Below, piece after piece: positions 1 to 9,218 of a stretch of 64,000 bases of DNA. This DNA is from Bifidobacterium pseudocatenulatum DSM 20438 = JCM 1200 = LMG 10505. Lineage in GTDB: Bacteria; Actinomycetota; Actinomycetes; Actinomycetales; Bifidobacteriaceae. The translations under genes were made by a program, and so were the position numbers. A model generated the notes under the pieces. The model saw only the letters and a list, made by a program, of their open reading frames with translations. It made no database searches and had not been told where the DNA came from. Within the stretch, counting starts at the first letter, position 1, and each line of letters begins with the position of its first letter. The stretch lies in contig NZ_AP012330.1 of NCBI RefSeq assembly GCF_001025215.1, positions 806,001 to 870,000 on the forward strand, read 5' to 3'.

Positions 1-1
1 A

Positions 2-706
2 TTGGGGGCATTGCTGTTTTTCGGCTGGTCGTCGAAGCGTTCGTTCTCGCCGCTGATCCGTTTGGGCTGGCTGCGTGACCCGATGGTGTTGTTACATTTG
101 ATCGCCTACATGCTGCTGCCGATCGTCGGCATCGGTTTCGGTTATGTGATCACCAATGTGGCGCAGCTTTCGTTGGGAACCAGCGCGTTCCTGTCCGGCG
201 CGTTGGTGCTGCCGGGTGCGCTGATCGGCGCGTTTTTCGCACCGGTGGGAGGTATGCTGTACGACCGTTTCGGACCGGTGCGTCCGATTCTCGGCGCGTT
301 TTTCGCCGCGATTTGTGGGCCGATTCTGCTGCTGGTATTTTCCATGCGACTGACACCCGTCACGCTTGCCGGTTTCTACTTCATTTTCGGATTTGGTTAT
401 TCGCTTGGTTTTTCCAATATCATGACCAATGCGTTGCGTAACATCGCACCTCAGTTCATGCCGGACGGCAATGCCGTGTTCAACACCTGCCTGCAGTTCG
501 GCGGCGCGGCAGGCACCGCGCTGTTCTCCACGATTCTGTCGGTGGCTCAGGCTGGCGCAGGCGAAGAGGGGGGTGCCACGTTCCGTCACGCTACGGCTGT
601 CGGTGGCAGCTGGACGTTCGCTACCATGATTGGTATCGTGGCCATTGCCATCTGTTGCTTGATTGCGGCGTTCCGTATTGGTGCGAAACGTAATAGCAGG
701 CTATAG
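2..706 (+). CDS. MFS transporter, C-terminal part (5' end outside window)
   Basis: This is the last 234 or so residues of a drug-exporter-type major facilitator; the N-terminal half lies left of the window. It shows six or more hydrophobic segments, including a GALIGAFFAPVGG stretch followed by DRFGPVRP, which is the usual loop between transmembrane helices in the DHA families. The end, rich in Gly and Ala with NAVFNT and GGAAGTALFS, matches helix 13 of 14-helix exporters. Substrate cannot be told. The stop lies inside a small hairpin (697-716). Family assignment is firm from the pattern, specificity unknown. Confidence 0.85.
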   Translation: MGALLFFGWSSKRSFSPLIRLGWLRDPMVLLHLIAYMLLPIVGIGFGYVITNVAQLSLGTSAFLSGALVLPGALIGAFFAPVGGMLYDRFGPVRPILGAFFAAICGPILLLVFSMRLTPVTLAGFYFIFGFGYSLGFSNIMTNALRNIAPQFMPDGNAVFNTCLQFGGAAGTALFSTILSVAQAGAGEEGGATFRHATAVGGSWTFATMIGIVAIAICCLIAAFRIGAKRNSRL

Positions 707-796
707 AAAAAGCCTGTAGCGTAAAGTGAGGAAAGCGTTCCGTCAAGGAATATCGGCTTGCTATGCTGTCTCTACCGTGTTATTGAGAGGACAGCA

Positions 797-2455
797 ATGA
801 GACTACAGCACCCGTATAGCGGCATCACTACCGGTCTGCTCAAGCCGATTACGGCGGCGCTTTCCATAGTTGCGCTGCTTGCGGGCTGTGGATCCGTGGA
901 GGCGAAGGATTCCCAGCAGGAAGTCACCAGTGCCGATAAGGTGGTCAGCGTCAATATCACGGAACCATCGAATGGCTTGTTGCCAAGTGACACCAGCGAT
1001 ATGGCCGGTTGGAAAATCGTCAGCCAGCTGTATGACGGCCTGGTCACTTTCGATGCGGAAGGTAATGAGACGTTGGTCGAGGCCGAATCGATCACGCCGA
1101 ATGACGACGCTTCCGAATACACCATCGCACTTAAACCGAATCTGGCGTTCTCCAATGGTGAGAAGATCACCGCCGACACGTACGCGAAAAGCTGGTCATT
1201 CGCGGCCAATGCTGCCAATGGACAGGTCGGAGCCTCCATTTTCGAAGATATTCAGGGCTATGATGAGCTGCAGGATGCAAGTGGTTCCAAAACCGCGCAA
1301 TTGTCAGGCCTTACCGTGGTCGACGACACTACGCTGAAGGTCAAGCTCAAAGCGTCGAATTCGGCGTTCCTGTACAAAATCGGAGATATCGCGTTTCTGC
1401 CGATGCCATCCGAAGTCATCAAGAATCCCAAGGAATACGGGCAAAAGCCGATTGGCAACGGTCCGTACAAGCTGAAGGCGTACAAAAGCGGCGAAGAAAT
1501 CATTCTTGAGAAAGACGACTCCTACAAGGGGCCGCGCGAAGTCAAGAACGCAGGCATCGATTTCAAGGTGTATCAAAGTCTTGACGCAGCCTATTCGGAT
1601 CTGCTGGCAGACAACCTCGACGTGCTTGATGCCATTCCGACTTCCGCGTTGAAAACCTATCAGAACGAAAAGAACATCACCGCCGTCAGCAAGCCCGGTC
1701 CGTCGTTCTCAGCATTTACGATTTCGCAGAATCTCAAGCATTTCCAAGGTGAGGAAGGCAAGTATCGGCGTCAAGCCATCGCGCATGCCATTGACCGTGA
1801 GAATATCGCCAATGCGATTTTCGGTGGCACGGTAACGCCCGCCACCGATTTCCTTGCGCCGGTGATCAAGGGATATGACACCGATCTCGACACGGATGGC
1901 GTGCTCGCATATGATGAGACGAAAGCCGAGGAATTGTGGGCGAAGGCGGATGCGATTTCGCCATGGAGCGGAACGTTCCGCATCGCATACAGCGCCGATG
2001 GCACCGATAAGGAGTGGGTGGAGGCTGCGGCCAATTCCATTCGCAACGCGCTTGGCATCGATGCGGAAAGCTATCCGTTCGCCACGTCCAAGGAACTGCG
2101 CAGCGCCATTCAGGAGCGCACCATCGACGCGGCATTCAAATCGGGCATGCAATCCGATTATCCGCATCCGGAAGGCTATCTGGTGCAGGCATACGACTCA
2201 TCGGCAGCGGACGGCAAGGGTTTGAACAACGGTGATTACAAGAGCGACGAATTTGATGCGCTGATTGACCAGGCTGCTGCGGAGACCGATTTGGACAAGG
2301 CCGTGAGCCTGTATCGGCAGAGCGAACGTGTGTTGCTGAAGGATTTGCCGGTGATTCCTTTGTGGTATACCAACGTGACCGCGGCATCGGCCAAAAACGT
2401 GGAAGTGAGCTACAACTATATGGGCGTTCCCGAATACAACACCATCGTCAAGTAA
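797..2455 (+). CDS. Peptide/oligopeptide ABC transporter substrate-binding lipoprotein
   Basis: A 552-residue extracytoplasmic solute-binding protein of the OppA/DppA type (SBP family 5). The start at 797 follows a GAGAGGA ribosome site. A signal peptide ends in the lipobox LLAGC with the lipidated Cys at about residue 31. The mature part has family landmarks: an ITEPSNGLLPSD start that leads into SQLYDGL, the PIGNGPYKL strand, the FRRQA-like segment KYRRQAIAHAID, and the C-terminal LPVIPLWY. It should capture peptides for an Opp-type importer, but no permease or ATPase gene sits beside it, so it is an orphan that probably works with a transporter encoded elsewhere. Confidence 0.9.
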   Translation: MRLQHPYSGITTGLLKPITAALSIVALLAGCGSVEAKDSQQEVTSADKVVSVNITEPSNGLLPSDTSDMAGWKIVSQLYDGLVTFDAEGNETLVEAESITPNDDASEYTIALKPNLAFSNGEKITADTYAKSWSFAANAANGQVGASIFEDIQGYDELQDASGSKTAQLSGLTVVDDTTLKVKLKASNSAFLYKIGDIAFLPMPSEVIKNPKEYGQKPIGNGPYKLKAYKSGEEIILEKDDSYKGPREVKNAGIDFKVYQSLDAAYSDLLADNLDVLDAIPTSALKTYQNEKNITAVSKPGPSFSAFTISQNLKHFQGEEGKYRRQAIAHAIDRENIANAIFGGTVTPATDFLAPVIKGYDTDLDTDGVLAYDETKAEELWAKADAISPWSGTFRIAYSADGTDKEWVEAAANSIRNALGIDAESYPFATSKELRSAIQERTIDAAFKSGMQSDYPHPEGYLVQAYDSSAADGKGLNNGDYKSDEFDALIDQAAAETDLDKAVSLYRQSERVLLKDLPVIPLWYTNVTAASAKNVEVSYNYMGVPEYNTIVK

Positions 2456-2505
2456 GGTTTGTTCTAGCGTGAAGACTCCACTGTGAGCGCAATTTCACCA
2501 CCCGT

Positions 2506-2517
2506 CGCTTCGAAGCG
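2506..2517. promoter_or_regulatory. Palindromic operator-like site ahead of clpP1 (possible ClgR box)
   Basis: CGCTTCGAAGCG is a perfect 12-bp palindrome about 45 bases before the clpP1 start. It fits the CGCY-N5-GCG core described for the actinobacterial Clp regulator ClgR. A TATAGA hexamer at 2532-2537 could be the -10 element, which would place the palindrome near the -35. Seen directly: the palindrome and its position; the regulator is inferred. Confidence 0.45.
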
Positions 2518-2559
2518 GTAGGCTGTGAAACTATAGAGAACATAGGAAAAGGAGACAAG

Positions 2560-3180
2560 GTGAGCAACCTCAGTGCACCCCTGCCCGTCATGGCCGGCGA
2601 AGATATGCCGGCCGGACCCGCCGATCCGATTTTCAACCGTCTGCTGAAAGACCGCATCATTTGGATGGGCGAGGAAGTCAAGGACGAAATGGCCAATCGC
2701 ATCTGCGCACAGATGCTGATGCTGGCAGCTGAAGATCCGAAGAAGGATATTTGGCTGTACATCAATTCCCCGGGTGGTTCCATCACCGCAGGCATGGCCA
2801 TTTACGACACCATGCAGCTTATCGAGCCTGACGTGGCGACCGTCGGCTTGGGCATGTGCGCATCCATGGGCCAGTTCCTGCTGAGCTCCGGCACCAAGGG
2901 CAAGCGATTCCTGACCTCGCATGCCCGTGTGCTGATGCACCAGCCGTCCGGCGGCATCGGCGGCACCGCCACCGACGTGCGCATCAACGCTGAACTGATC
3001 ATGGACATGAAGAAGACCATGAGCGAGCTGACTGCCGAACAGACCGGCCATACCGTTGAGGAAATCTACCGCGACAACGAGTACGACCACTGGTTCACCG
3101 CGCAGGAAGCGCTGGAATACGGTTTTGTGGATAAGCTCGTTTCCACGCACGACACGATGAACGCCACCAAGGGAGAGTGA
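2560..3180 (+). CDS. clpP1: ATP-dependent Clp protease proteolytic subunit 1
   Basis: A 206-residue serine peptidase (family S14) that forms the degradative barrel of the Clp protease in the cytoplasm. The GTG start at 2560 is preceded by AAGGAG with a 5-base gap. The catalytic triad is visible as Ser102 (CASMGQ), His127 (LMHQPSGG) and Asp178 (EYDHWF), along with the YINSPGGS oxyanion strand. It is followed after 2 bases by clpP2 and then by clpX, the usual actinobacterial arrangement in which two different ClpP rings form one mixed barrel. A palindrome upstream suggests control by ClgR. Length is normal for the family. Confidence 0.97.
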   Translation: MSNLSAPLPVMAGEDMPAGPADPIFNRLLKDRIIWMGEEVKDEMANRICAQMLMLAAEDPKKDIWLYINSPGGSITAGMAIYDTMQLIEPDVATVGLGMCASMGQFLLSSGTKGKRFLTSHARVLMHQPSGGIGGTATDVRINAELIMDMKKTMSELTAEQTGHTVEEIYRDNEYDHWFTAQEALEYGFVDKLVSTHDTMNATKGE

Positions 3181-3182
3181 AC

Positions 3183-3884
3183 ATGGCAAGCGAAGAATCC
3201 CGATTCGTAGCCCGCGCAGAGCGTCTCGCAGGACCGACCGGAGTGGTTGGTTTCCAGGCTGCAGCAGCCCGCGAAGCCGCTTTCGCGCCGCAGAACCGTT
3301 ATGTTCTGCCGCAGTTCGAAGAGAAGACCCCGTACGGTTTCAAAAGGCAGGATCCGTACACCCGCTTGTTCGAAGACCGCATCATCTTCATGGGCGTGCA
3401 GGTCGACGACACTTCCGCCGATGACATTATGGCTCAGCTCCTGGTGCTCGAAAGCCAGGATCCGAACCGTGATGTGATGATGTACATCAACTCTCCGGGC
3501 GGTTCCATGACGGCTATGACCGCCATCTACGACACCATGCAGTACATCAAGCCGGATGTGCAGACCGTATGCCTTGGACAGGCCGCTTCCGCAGCCGCCA
3601 TTCTGCTGGCCGCCGGAGCCAAGGGCAAGCGTCTGATGCTGCCGAACGCGCGCGTGCTCATCCATCAGCCGGCCATCGATCAGGGCTTCGGCAAGGCGAC
3701 GGAAATCGAAATCCAAGCCAAGGAAATGCTGCGTATGCGTGAATGGCTTGAGAACACGCTGGCCAAGCATACCGGTCGCGATGTGGAGAAGATTCGCAAA
3801 GACATCGAGGTCGACACCTTCCTGACCGCACCTGAGGCCAAGGAATACGGCATTGTCGACGAAGTGCTGGAACACCGTAGCTGA
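3183..3884 (+). CDS. clpP2: ATP-dependent Clp protease proteolytic subunit 2
   Basis: A 233-residue second ClpP. I start it at ATG 3183, which sits 7 bases after GGGAG; a GTG at 3177 is in frame but too close to the ribosome site. The triad reads Ser136 (QAASAAA), His161 (LIHQPA) and Asp211 (VDTFLTAPEA). The first 45 residues are longer than in ClpP1, consistent with a propeptide region. It is translated right behind clpP1 (stop to start 2 bases apart), so the two are made together, as expected for a ClpP1P2 heterocomplex. It ends ahead of a strong hairpin at 3932-3960. Confidence 0.97.
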   Translation: MASEESRFVARAERLAGPTGVVGFQAAAAREAAFAPQNRYVLPQFEEKTPYGFKRQDPYTRLFEDRIIFMGVQVDDTSADDIMAQLLVLESQDPNRDVMMYINSPGGSMTAMTAIYDTMQYIKPDVQTVCLGQAASAAAILLAAGAKGKRLMLPNARVLIHQPAIDQGFGKATEIEIQAKEMLRMREWLENTLAKHTGRDVEKIRKDIEVDTFLTAPEAKEYGIVDEVLEHRS

Positions 3885-3931
3885 ACGGCGCATATGCGAG
3901 GTTCCATCTGAAGTCGCATCTTCACAAATCA

Positions 3932-3960
3932 ATACCCCTGCCGGGCGTTGGCAGGGGTAT
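3932..3960 (+). terminator. Hairpin after clpP2
   Basis: An 11-bp perfect stem (ATACCCCTGCC with its complement) and a 7-base loop, followed by a T-rich but interrupted tract. It lies between clpP2 and clpX, so it may end or attenuate the clpP1P2 transcript. Confidence 0.6.
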
Positions 3961-4029
3961 GCTGTTCTTCAATGATGATTGCATGATGGCGATTGCTCAA
4001 TGGCAGGTACGGCAAACAAAGGGGTGCGA

Positions 4030-5343
4030 ATGGGACGAGTGGTCAGCTACAACGATGAAGTGTCACGATGCACGTTCTGCGGCAAAACCGAAAATCAGGT
4101 ACGTAAGCTCGTTACCGGATCAGGTGCGGCCATTTGCGACGAATGCATCGAACTGTGCGTCGACATCATTTCCGAAGAACGTGTCAAAGACGCCCAGCTG
4201 AACACATTGCAGCTGCCGAAACCCGCACAGATCAGCGCCTATCTCGACAACTACGTGGTCGGGCAGGAATCCGCTAAAAGAACGCTTTCCGTGGCCGTAT
4301 ACAACCATTACAAGCGCGTCAATATGGAAATGCGCGAATCCGCGGCATTGCGCGATCGTGCGGCGCATGCGAGCGACGATCCACTGGCCGGCGTGCAGGT
4401 GTCCAAATCGAATATCCTGCTGCTGGGGCCGACCGGCGTGGGCAAAACGTATCTTGCGCAGACGCTGGCGAAGGTCATGAATGTGCCGTTCGTCATCGCC
4501 GACGCCACCACACTCACTGAAGCGGGGTATGTGGGCGACGATGTGGAAACCGTACTGCAACGGCTTATACAGGCCGCTGACGGCGATGTGGCGCGAGCGC
4601 AGCAGGGCATCGTCTATATTGACGAAATCGACAAGATAGCGCGTAAGAGCGGCGAGAACACGTCTATTACGCGAGATGTGTCCGGTGAGGGCGTGCAGCA
4701 GGCTCTGCTGAAGATTTTGGAAGGTACTGTGGCATCCGTGCCGGTGGAGGGTTCGCGTAAGCATCGTGAGATGGAGACGGTGCAGATCGACACTCGTGAC
4801 ATTCTGTTTATCTGCGGCGGCGCGTTTGTCGGGCTTGCCGATATTGTGGCGCAGCGTTTGGGCGCTCGTGAAAGCGGATTTGGTGCCGCGTGGCATGATC
4901 ATGAGGTGCCGAATCGTGAGCTGCTTGCCCAGGCTTCGGCCGACGATCTTGCCGATTTCGGTTTATTGCCTGAATTCATCGGTAGATTGCCGGTGGTGAG
5001 CGTGCTTGAGGAGCTTACGGAGGATGATTTGGCGCGCATTCTGGTCGCACCGGAGAACGCACTGGTCAAGCAGTATCAGAAGTTGTTTGCGATTGACGGG
5101 GTGACGTTGACGTTCACTGAGGGGGCGGTGCGGCAGATCGCGGCCACTTCGATTCGCAGGGGCACGGGCGCCCGAGGCCTTCGATCGATTATCGAAAAAA
5201 CCTTGGAGGACACGATGTTCCAGCTACCAAGCGTGACTGGCGTATCGGAGGTGGTGGTGGATGAGGCGTCCGTCAATGGTTCCGGCACTCCGAAACTATT
5301 GAAGGTTTCCACGGAGGAGATTCCTCGCAGACGTGCCGCGTAG
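4030..5343 (+). CDS. clpX: ATP-dependent Clp protease ATP-binding subunit ClpX
   Basis: A 437-residue AAA+ unfoldase that feeds tagged proteins into the ClpP barrel. The ATG at 4030 is preceded by AAAGGGG with good spacing; in-frame starts at 3979 and 4000 lack a ribosome site. The N-terminal zinc-binding domain has Cys14, Cys17, Cys36 and Cys39. Walker A is GPTGVGKT at 133-140, Walker B is IVYIDEID, and the sensor/arginine region and the FIGRLPVV segment follow. Length is usual. It is separated from clpP2 by a hairpin, so it probably has partly independent transcription. Confidence 0.96.
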   Translation: MGRVVSYNDEVSRCTFCGKTENQVRKLVTGSGAAICDECIELCVDIISEERVKDAQLNTLQLPKPAQISAYLDNYVVGQESAKRTLSVAVYNHYKRVNMEMRESAALRDRAAHASDDPLAGVQVSKSNILLLGPTGVGKTYLAQTLAKVMNVPFVIADATTLTEAGYVGDDVETVLQRLIQAADGDVARAQQGIVYIDEIDKIARKSGENTSITRDVSGEGVQQALLKILEGTVASVPVEGSRKHREMETVQIDTRDILFICGGAFVGLADIVAQRLGARESGFGAAWHDHEVPNRELLAQASADDLADFGLLPEFIGRLPVVSVLEELTEDDLARILVAPENALVKQYQKLFAIDGVTLTFTEGAVRQIAATSIRRGTGARGLRSIIEKTLEDTMFQLPSVTGVSEVVVDEASVNGSGTPKLLKVSTEEIPRRRAA

Positions 5344-5510
5344 TGCATTCGGCGTGTTGCGCGTCGTATGTGCGAGAGTTCAGATTTCGTAGGGTTGAAG
5401 CAAGTATGGATGCCGGTGCGAAATCCACGAAAACAGGCGCGACACGCCGAGATTTTGCTGCGCGGCCATTTGGGTGTATCTTATTCGAGTTGCCGAAAAC
5501 AAGCAACGTT

Positions 5511-5584
5511 GCGCGAGTAGCCCAGCGGATTAGAGCAGCTGACTACGGATCAGCAGGTCGCAGGTTCGAATCCTGTCTCGCGCA
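5511..5584 (+). tRNA. tRNA-Arg (anticodon ACG), copy 1
   Basis: A 74-base cloverleaf. The acceptor arm GCGCGAG pairs with CTCGCGC, the anticodon arm CTGA/TCAG encloses loop CTACGGA, giving anticodon ACG, and the T arm carries GGTTCGAATCC. The A of ACG would be edited to inosine, reading CGU/CGC/CGA codons. The 3' CCA is not encoded. Confidence 0.96.
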
Positions 5585-5628
5585 CCGGCCACCGGTCATC
5601 AGGTGGCGTAAATAAATGAGATGGCGTT

Positions 5629-5702
5629 GCGCGAGTAGCCCAGCGGATTAGAGCAGCTGACTACGGATCAGCAGGTCGCAGGTTCGAATCCTGTCTCGCG
5701 CA
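5629..5702 (+). tRNA. tRNA-Arg (anticodon ACG), copy 2
   Basis: Identical to the copy 44 bases upstream over all 74 bases, with the same anticodon ACG and no encoded CCA. The spacer between the two copies is unrelated to their flanks, so this is a tandem duplication kept for dosage. A terminator hairpin follows at once. Confidence 0.96.
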
Positions 5703-5708
5703 CATGAA

Positions 5709-5743
5709 CCTCCTTCGCGAAATGCGGAGGAGGCTTTCTTTTT
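5709..5743 (+). terminator. Terminator of the tRNA-Arg pair
   Basis: A 10-bp stem (CCTCCTTCGC with GCGGAGGAGG, one G-T pair) followed by CTTTCTTTTTTTC. It is a clear intrinsic terminator just after the second tRNA. Confidence 0.85.
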
Positions 5744-6060
5744 TTCTGGAAGTAACGGCGGCGCTGCCGTGAATAGTGTTCGAGTCAATGCGATTCGCAA
5801 ACCTACCAGAATGCTTATGTAAAGCGGCTGTTGTCGAGATACGTTCGGTTTCTCTCCGAGCGAACGGTGTGGTACAAGAAAAGCCGCCATGCCGAATAAA
5901 ACCGTAAACACCAGTGAAAAAGACGGTTTGAAAACATAAACGCCGACACCTCTCGGTACACTGGAACCGCTATTGAAGCGTCTGCGCATGCCAATACCGC
6001 AGACGCTTTTCTTAAGTGAATGGCGGGCCGTGGATACTCGCGGCAACAGACGGGAGAGCA
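5744..6060 (+). promoter_or_regulatory. Leader region of nhaA with a terminator-like hairpin
   Basis: About 320 bases without a credible gene. It contains an 11-bp perfect hairpin at 5976-6008 (AAGCGTCTGCG and complement) followed by TTCTTAA, which looks like an intrinsic terminator or attenuator 50 bases before the nhaA start. No known riboswitch core was recognised. Confidence 0.5.
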
Positions 6061-7431
6061 ATGACCGAACGTAAGCAGGGACTCTGGGCGAAAATACGAT
6101 ACATAGCCGCTTCCGACCGCATATCTGGTCTGATTATGCTTGGCTTCGCCCTCGCAGGTCTGTTGCTTGCCAATCTGCCGTTCACGGCGCATGCGTTCGA
6201 AGAGTTGGAGAATTTCCGCATCGCCATTCCCTACACCAATATCGATATGGGATTGGGACACTGGGTGCAGGATGGTCTGCTGACGGTGTTCTTCCTGACT
6301 GTCGGACTGGAATTGAAACAGGAACTCGCCACAGGTTCGCTGTCGAACCCCAAGGCTGCTGCAGTGCCGATGCTGTGCGCTGTGGGCGGTATGATGGCTC
6401 CTCCGGTGTTGTTCCTGCTGGTATTGTTCCTGTTCTCCGGTTTCGGATCCGATCCGTTGGCCATCGCTTCGGGAACGAGTTTCACCTTTGGTGAGATGTC
6501 TCATGGTTGGGCGGTTCCTACGGCCACTGATATCGCGTTCTCTTTGGCTGTGCTTGCTTTGTTCGCCAAAGCGCTGCCGGGCTCTATTCGCGCGTTCCTG
6601 ATGACGCTTGCCACAGTGGACGATCTGCTGGCCATTATTCTGATCGCGGTGTTCTTCTCTTCGGTGAACGCATGGTACTGGTTCGTCGGCATCGCCGTAT
6701 GCGCTGTCGTATGGTATTTCCTGGTGCGTATGCGCAAAGTGCCATGGCTTGCCGTGGCCATTGTCGGCATTCTGGCTTGGGTGATGATGTTCGAAGCTGG
6801 TGTGCATCCTACTTTGGCTGGCGTGCTTGTTGGATTGCTCACGCCGGCTCATGAGCGTTTCGGAGAGAAAACCCCACGCGCCGAACGCTATGCGGACAAG
6901 CTGCAGCCGTTTTCCGCGTTGCTGGCTCTGCCGATTTTCGCCTTGTTCGCCACTGGTGTGCATTTTGAATCGTTGACGTTGGCCCTGTTCATTTCGCCGG
7001 TCGTCGTTGCCGTTATGGTGGCTCTGGTGGTCGGCAAGCCGTTGGGCATTATGATCACGGCATGGCTTTCCACGCATGTGGCCGGATTGAAAATGGCTAA
7101 GGGATTGCGTGTGCGCGACATGTTCCCCGCGGCCTGCGCATGTGGCATCGGCTTTACCGTATCTTTCCTGATTTCCTCGCTTGCATATCAGGATGCCGAA
7201 CTGTCTGCTGAAGCACGTTTCGGTGTGTTGGTCGGTTCCATAGTCGCGGCGGTGATTTCCGGCATTCTGCTGAGCCGCCAATCCAAGAAGTTTGAGCTTG
7301 CCGCTGCCGCATCCTCGAAGCATAAGCATCATACTGCTGACGAGGATGCTGCTGGGGAAGTGGAATCTGTTCTCGAAGACGGCACCGTTGTGGTCAGCCA
7401 GATGATCGACACACATCCAAAGGTCAAATAA
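6061..7431 (+). CDS. nhaA: Na+/H+ antiporter NhaA
   Basis: A 456-residue membrane antiporter that expels Na+ in exchange for H+. The ATG at 6061 follows GGGAGA; an in-frame GTG at 6016 has no ribosome site. Eleven or twelve hydrophobic segments are present. The ion-binding pair is seen in WAVPTATDIAFSLAV (Asp of helix V) and ATVDDLLAII (helix V/VI aspartates), both hallmarks of NhaA. The C-terminal 50 residues are a polar, charged tail (HKHHTADEDA) not found in E. coli NhaA and possibly regulatory. It is transcribed alone, between a leader hairpin and a strong terminator. Confidence 0.95.
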   Translation: MTERKQGLWAKIRYIAASDRISGLIMLGFALAGLLLANLPFTAHAFEELENFRIAIPYTNIDMGLGHWVQDGLLTVFFLTVGLELKQELATGSLSNPKAAAVPMLCAVGGMMAPPVLFLLVLFLFSGFGSDPLAIASGTSFTFGEMSHGWAVPTATDIAFSLAVLALFAKALPGSIRAFLMTLATVDDLLAIILIAVFFSSVNAWYWFVGIAVCAVVWYFLVRMRKVPWLAVAIVGILAWVMMFEAGVHPTLAGVLVGLLTPAHERFGEKTPRAERYADKLQPFSALLALPIFALFATGVHFESLTLALFISPVVVAVMVALVVGKPLGIMITAWLSTHVAGLKMAKGLRVRDMFPAACACGIGFTVSFLISSLAYQDAELSAEARFGVLVGSIVAAVISGILLSRQSKKFELAAAASSKHKHHTADEDAAGEVESVLEDGTVVVSQMIDTHPKVK

Positions 7432-7440
7432 CGACGTTCC

Positions 7441-7467
7441 GGCGTATGGCATTCCGCGCCATACGCC
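7441..7467. repeat. Perfect hairpin after nhaA
   Basis: GGCGTATGGC and its exact complement are separated by 7 bases. It has no T tract and lies 10 bases ahead of a true terminator, so it probably protects the 3' end of the nhaA mRNA. Confidence 0.6.
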
Positions 7468-7476
7468 AGACACAAC

Positions 7477-7517
7477 AAAAGCCGACACTCATCACTTATC
7501 CGTGAGTGTCGGCTTTT
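7477..7517. terminator. Bidirectional terminator between nhaA and the O-methyltransferase
   Basis: A stem of about 16 bp (AAAAGCCGACACTCA and complement) with A and T tracts on both sides. It serves the convergent nhaA (+) and O-methyltransferase (-) transcripts. Confidence 0.88.
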
Positions 7518-7554
7518 TGTATGAGGAAACGGTAGGCCGCTGGGAACGGCCATA

Positions 7555-8226
7555 CTAGCGTTTGACTGCTACGAGCAGGCCCGTACCGGTCGGGGTGAGG
7601 GCAGTGACGAAACGCTCATCGGATTCCACGGTTTCCAGCAAACCACGCATGGCAATGGATTTGGCGTCACGATTGGCGGGATTCAAAACGCCGCCTGCGG
7701 ACGTGGCTGAATCAAAAGCAAGAATATCGGTGAACACGATTACGCCATGCTTCTTCAACAGGCGGGGAGCCTGCTCGAAGGAAGCGCCGTAATTTTCCGC
7801 GTCGCCGGCAACTACAATCAAATCGTAGTTTTCTGCATTCAGACGTGGCAAAAACACGTCGACGGGAGCGTTGACGGCGCGAAGCGTGGTCTGTGTCTCG
7901 TCGGAAAGCCGATTAAACAACGTACGAATCAGCGCAATGCCCTGGGAAGAGGAATCAACCGCCGTAAGCTGACCGGAATTATCCAAACCGTTGACCAGCT
8001 GCAACGTTTCCACCACGGAACCGGTGCCGACGGCGATCACCGATGTCGCATTCACCATATGCACGAGCATGCGCAACAGCTCGGCTTGGGCTGCTGAACC
8101 CTGCGGAATGCCTGCTTCTTCAGCATGGGTGCGAATAGCATTCAAGTCGGTTGACTGGCGGGAGAACGCATGGTCCTCAACGTATTCCCATGACTTGGCG
8201 AGATTGGTATATGACGTTCTATCCAT
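7555..8226 (-). CDS. SAM-dependent O-methyltransferase (family 3-like)
   Basis: A 223-residue cytoplasmic Rossmann-fold methyltransferase resembling the catechol-type O-methyltransferase family 3. The SAM-binding loop appears as VIAVGTGSVVETLQ, which is degenerate against the usual ExGxGxG. The second strand ends in LTAVDSS, and the metal/catalytic region is VVAGDAENYG where the family has IDADKxxY. It starts 4 bases after the fumarate reductase subunit B stop, with AAGGAACG from that gene's end as its ribosome site, so the two are translationally coupled. The substrate is unknown, and the weakened motifs make enzymatic specificity uncertain. Confidence 0.75.
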   Translation of the reverse strand: MDRTSYTNLAKSWEYVEDHAFSRQSTDLNAIRTHAEEAGIPQGSAAQAELLRMLVHMVNATSVIAVGTGSVVETLQLVNGLDNSGQLTAVDSSSQGIALIRTLFNRLSDETQTTLRAVNAPVDVFLPRLNAENYDLIVVAGDAENYGASFEQAPRLLKKHGVIVFTDILAFDSATSAGGVLNPANRDAKSIAMRGLLETVESDERFVTALTPTGTGLLVAVKR

Positions 8227-8230
8227 GGGT

Positions 8231-9160
8231 TCAGCGTTCCTTGACTTGGGCGATCAGCTGCCAGATTTCCTCGCCGACGTCAATGCCACGCGGGCATTCG
8301 CGGGTACATGCGCGGACCGACTGGCATGCGGCGATGCCATCGGCGGAATCAATGGCATCCATGCGTGCGTTCGCCTGACCGTCGCGGGAATCGTTGATGA
8401 AACGAGACGCCGCGATAAGGGCTGCAGGTCCGATGAACGCTTCGCCGCCCGCATACACAGGGCAGCTGCCTTCGCAAGTGCCACAGGCGATGCAGTTGCT
8501 GAGAAGCTCATACTTGGCAAGCTGCTGGGGATTCTGCAGATATTCGAAAGCGTTGATCTTGCCGTCCGCAGTGGTGGCGAGTTCTCCACGCGCCTGCAGA
8601 TAGGGCTTGAGTTTTCTGATTTGGTTGAGCATCTGATCGATATCGGCAATCAAATCGCGCTGCACCGGGAAACCCGGCAGGGGAGCGAGCTCGATGACGC
8701 CAAGATCCCCTGCGCCGACCGCATTTTCCTGAATGTCGGAAACATCTCCGGTGTGTCGGAATCCTTCATCGTCGACCAATGTCGGATTCGACGGTTTGGC
8801 CCAATCCTTGACGGACGCGGTGCACAGCAGGGTGGGGGTGCCGTTGATGGACACCGCATCGGAACCGCACATGCCATGTCCGCACGAATAGCGGAATGCC
8901 AGCGTCGGATCGATGGTGCGTTTGATCTTCAACAGGCAATCAAGCACCGTGTCTTCCGGACGCACGTTCAACGTGTAATCCTGCAACCACTGCTTGCCGC
9001 GCGGGCGGCGGCGCGCCGACGTGCCGGAATCCCCAAACGGAGAGCTTTTTCTGGCGAACGGAGAGCCGCCACGTTCGCGGTCGCGGGCACGCTCGGCGCG
9101 CGGGGCAAACCTATTCACCCGCAATGTCACCGTATTCACGCCGTTTTCCATACCGCTCAT
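8231..9160 (-). CDS. Fumarate reductase/succinate dehydrogenase iron-sulfur subunit
   Basis: A 309-residue electron-transfer subunit. The [2Fe-2S] site is Cys93, Cys98, Asp101 and Cys113; the Asp at the third position also occurs in E. coli SdhB. The [4Fe-4S]/[3Fe-4S] ligands are Cys223, 226, 229 and 233 and Cys279, 285 and 289. It passes electrons between the flavoprotein subunit and an acceptor. Between the first strand (TLRVNRF) and the second (DYTLNV) there is an Arg- and Ser-rich insertion of about 40 residues that makes it longer than typical subunits (about 240). No membrane anchor genes follow; an O-methyltransferase does. Confidence 0.9.
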   Translation of the reverse strand: MSGMENGVNTVTLRVNRFAPRAERARDRERGGSPFARKSSPFGDSGTSARRRPRGKQWLQDYTLNVRPEDTVLDCLLKIKRTIDPTLAFRYSCGHGMCGSDAVSINGTPTLLCTASVKDWAKPSNPTLVDDEGFRHTGDVSDIQENAVGAGDLGVIELAPLPGFPVQRDLIADIDQMLNQIRKLKPYLQARGELATTADGKINAFEYLQNPQQLAKYELLSNCIACGTCEGSCPVYAGGEAFIGPAALIAASRFINDSRDGQANARMDAIDSADGIAACQSVRACTRECPRGIDVGEEIWQLIAQVKER

Positions 9161-9218
9161 GTACCCGCCTTTCCAATAAAACCGTCAACTAGTCTGCCAT
9201 ACGCCGTGCCCAGCGGAA

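Noticed and set aside
5815..7488. Long open frame on the minus strand opposite nhaA
   Set aside because: It is rich in His, Gln, Arg and Glu as expected for antisense reading of a hydrophobic protein gene, with no ribosome site or domain.
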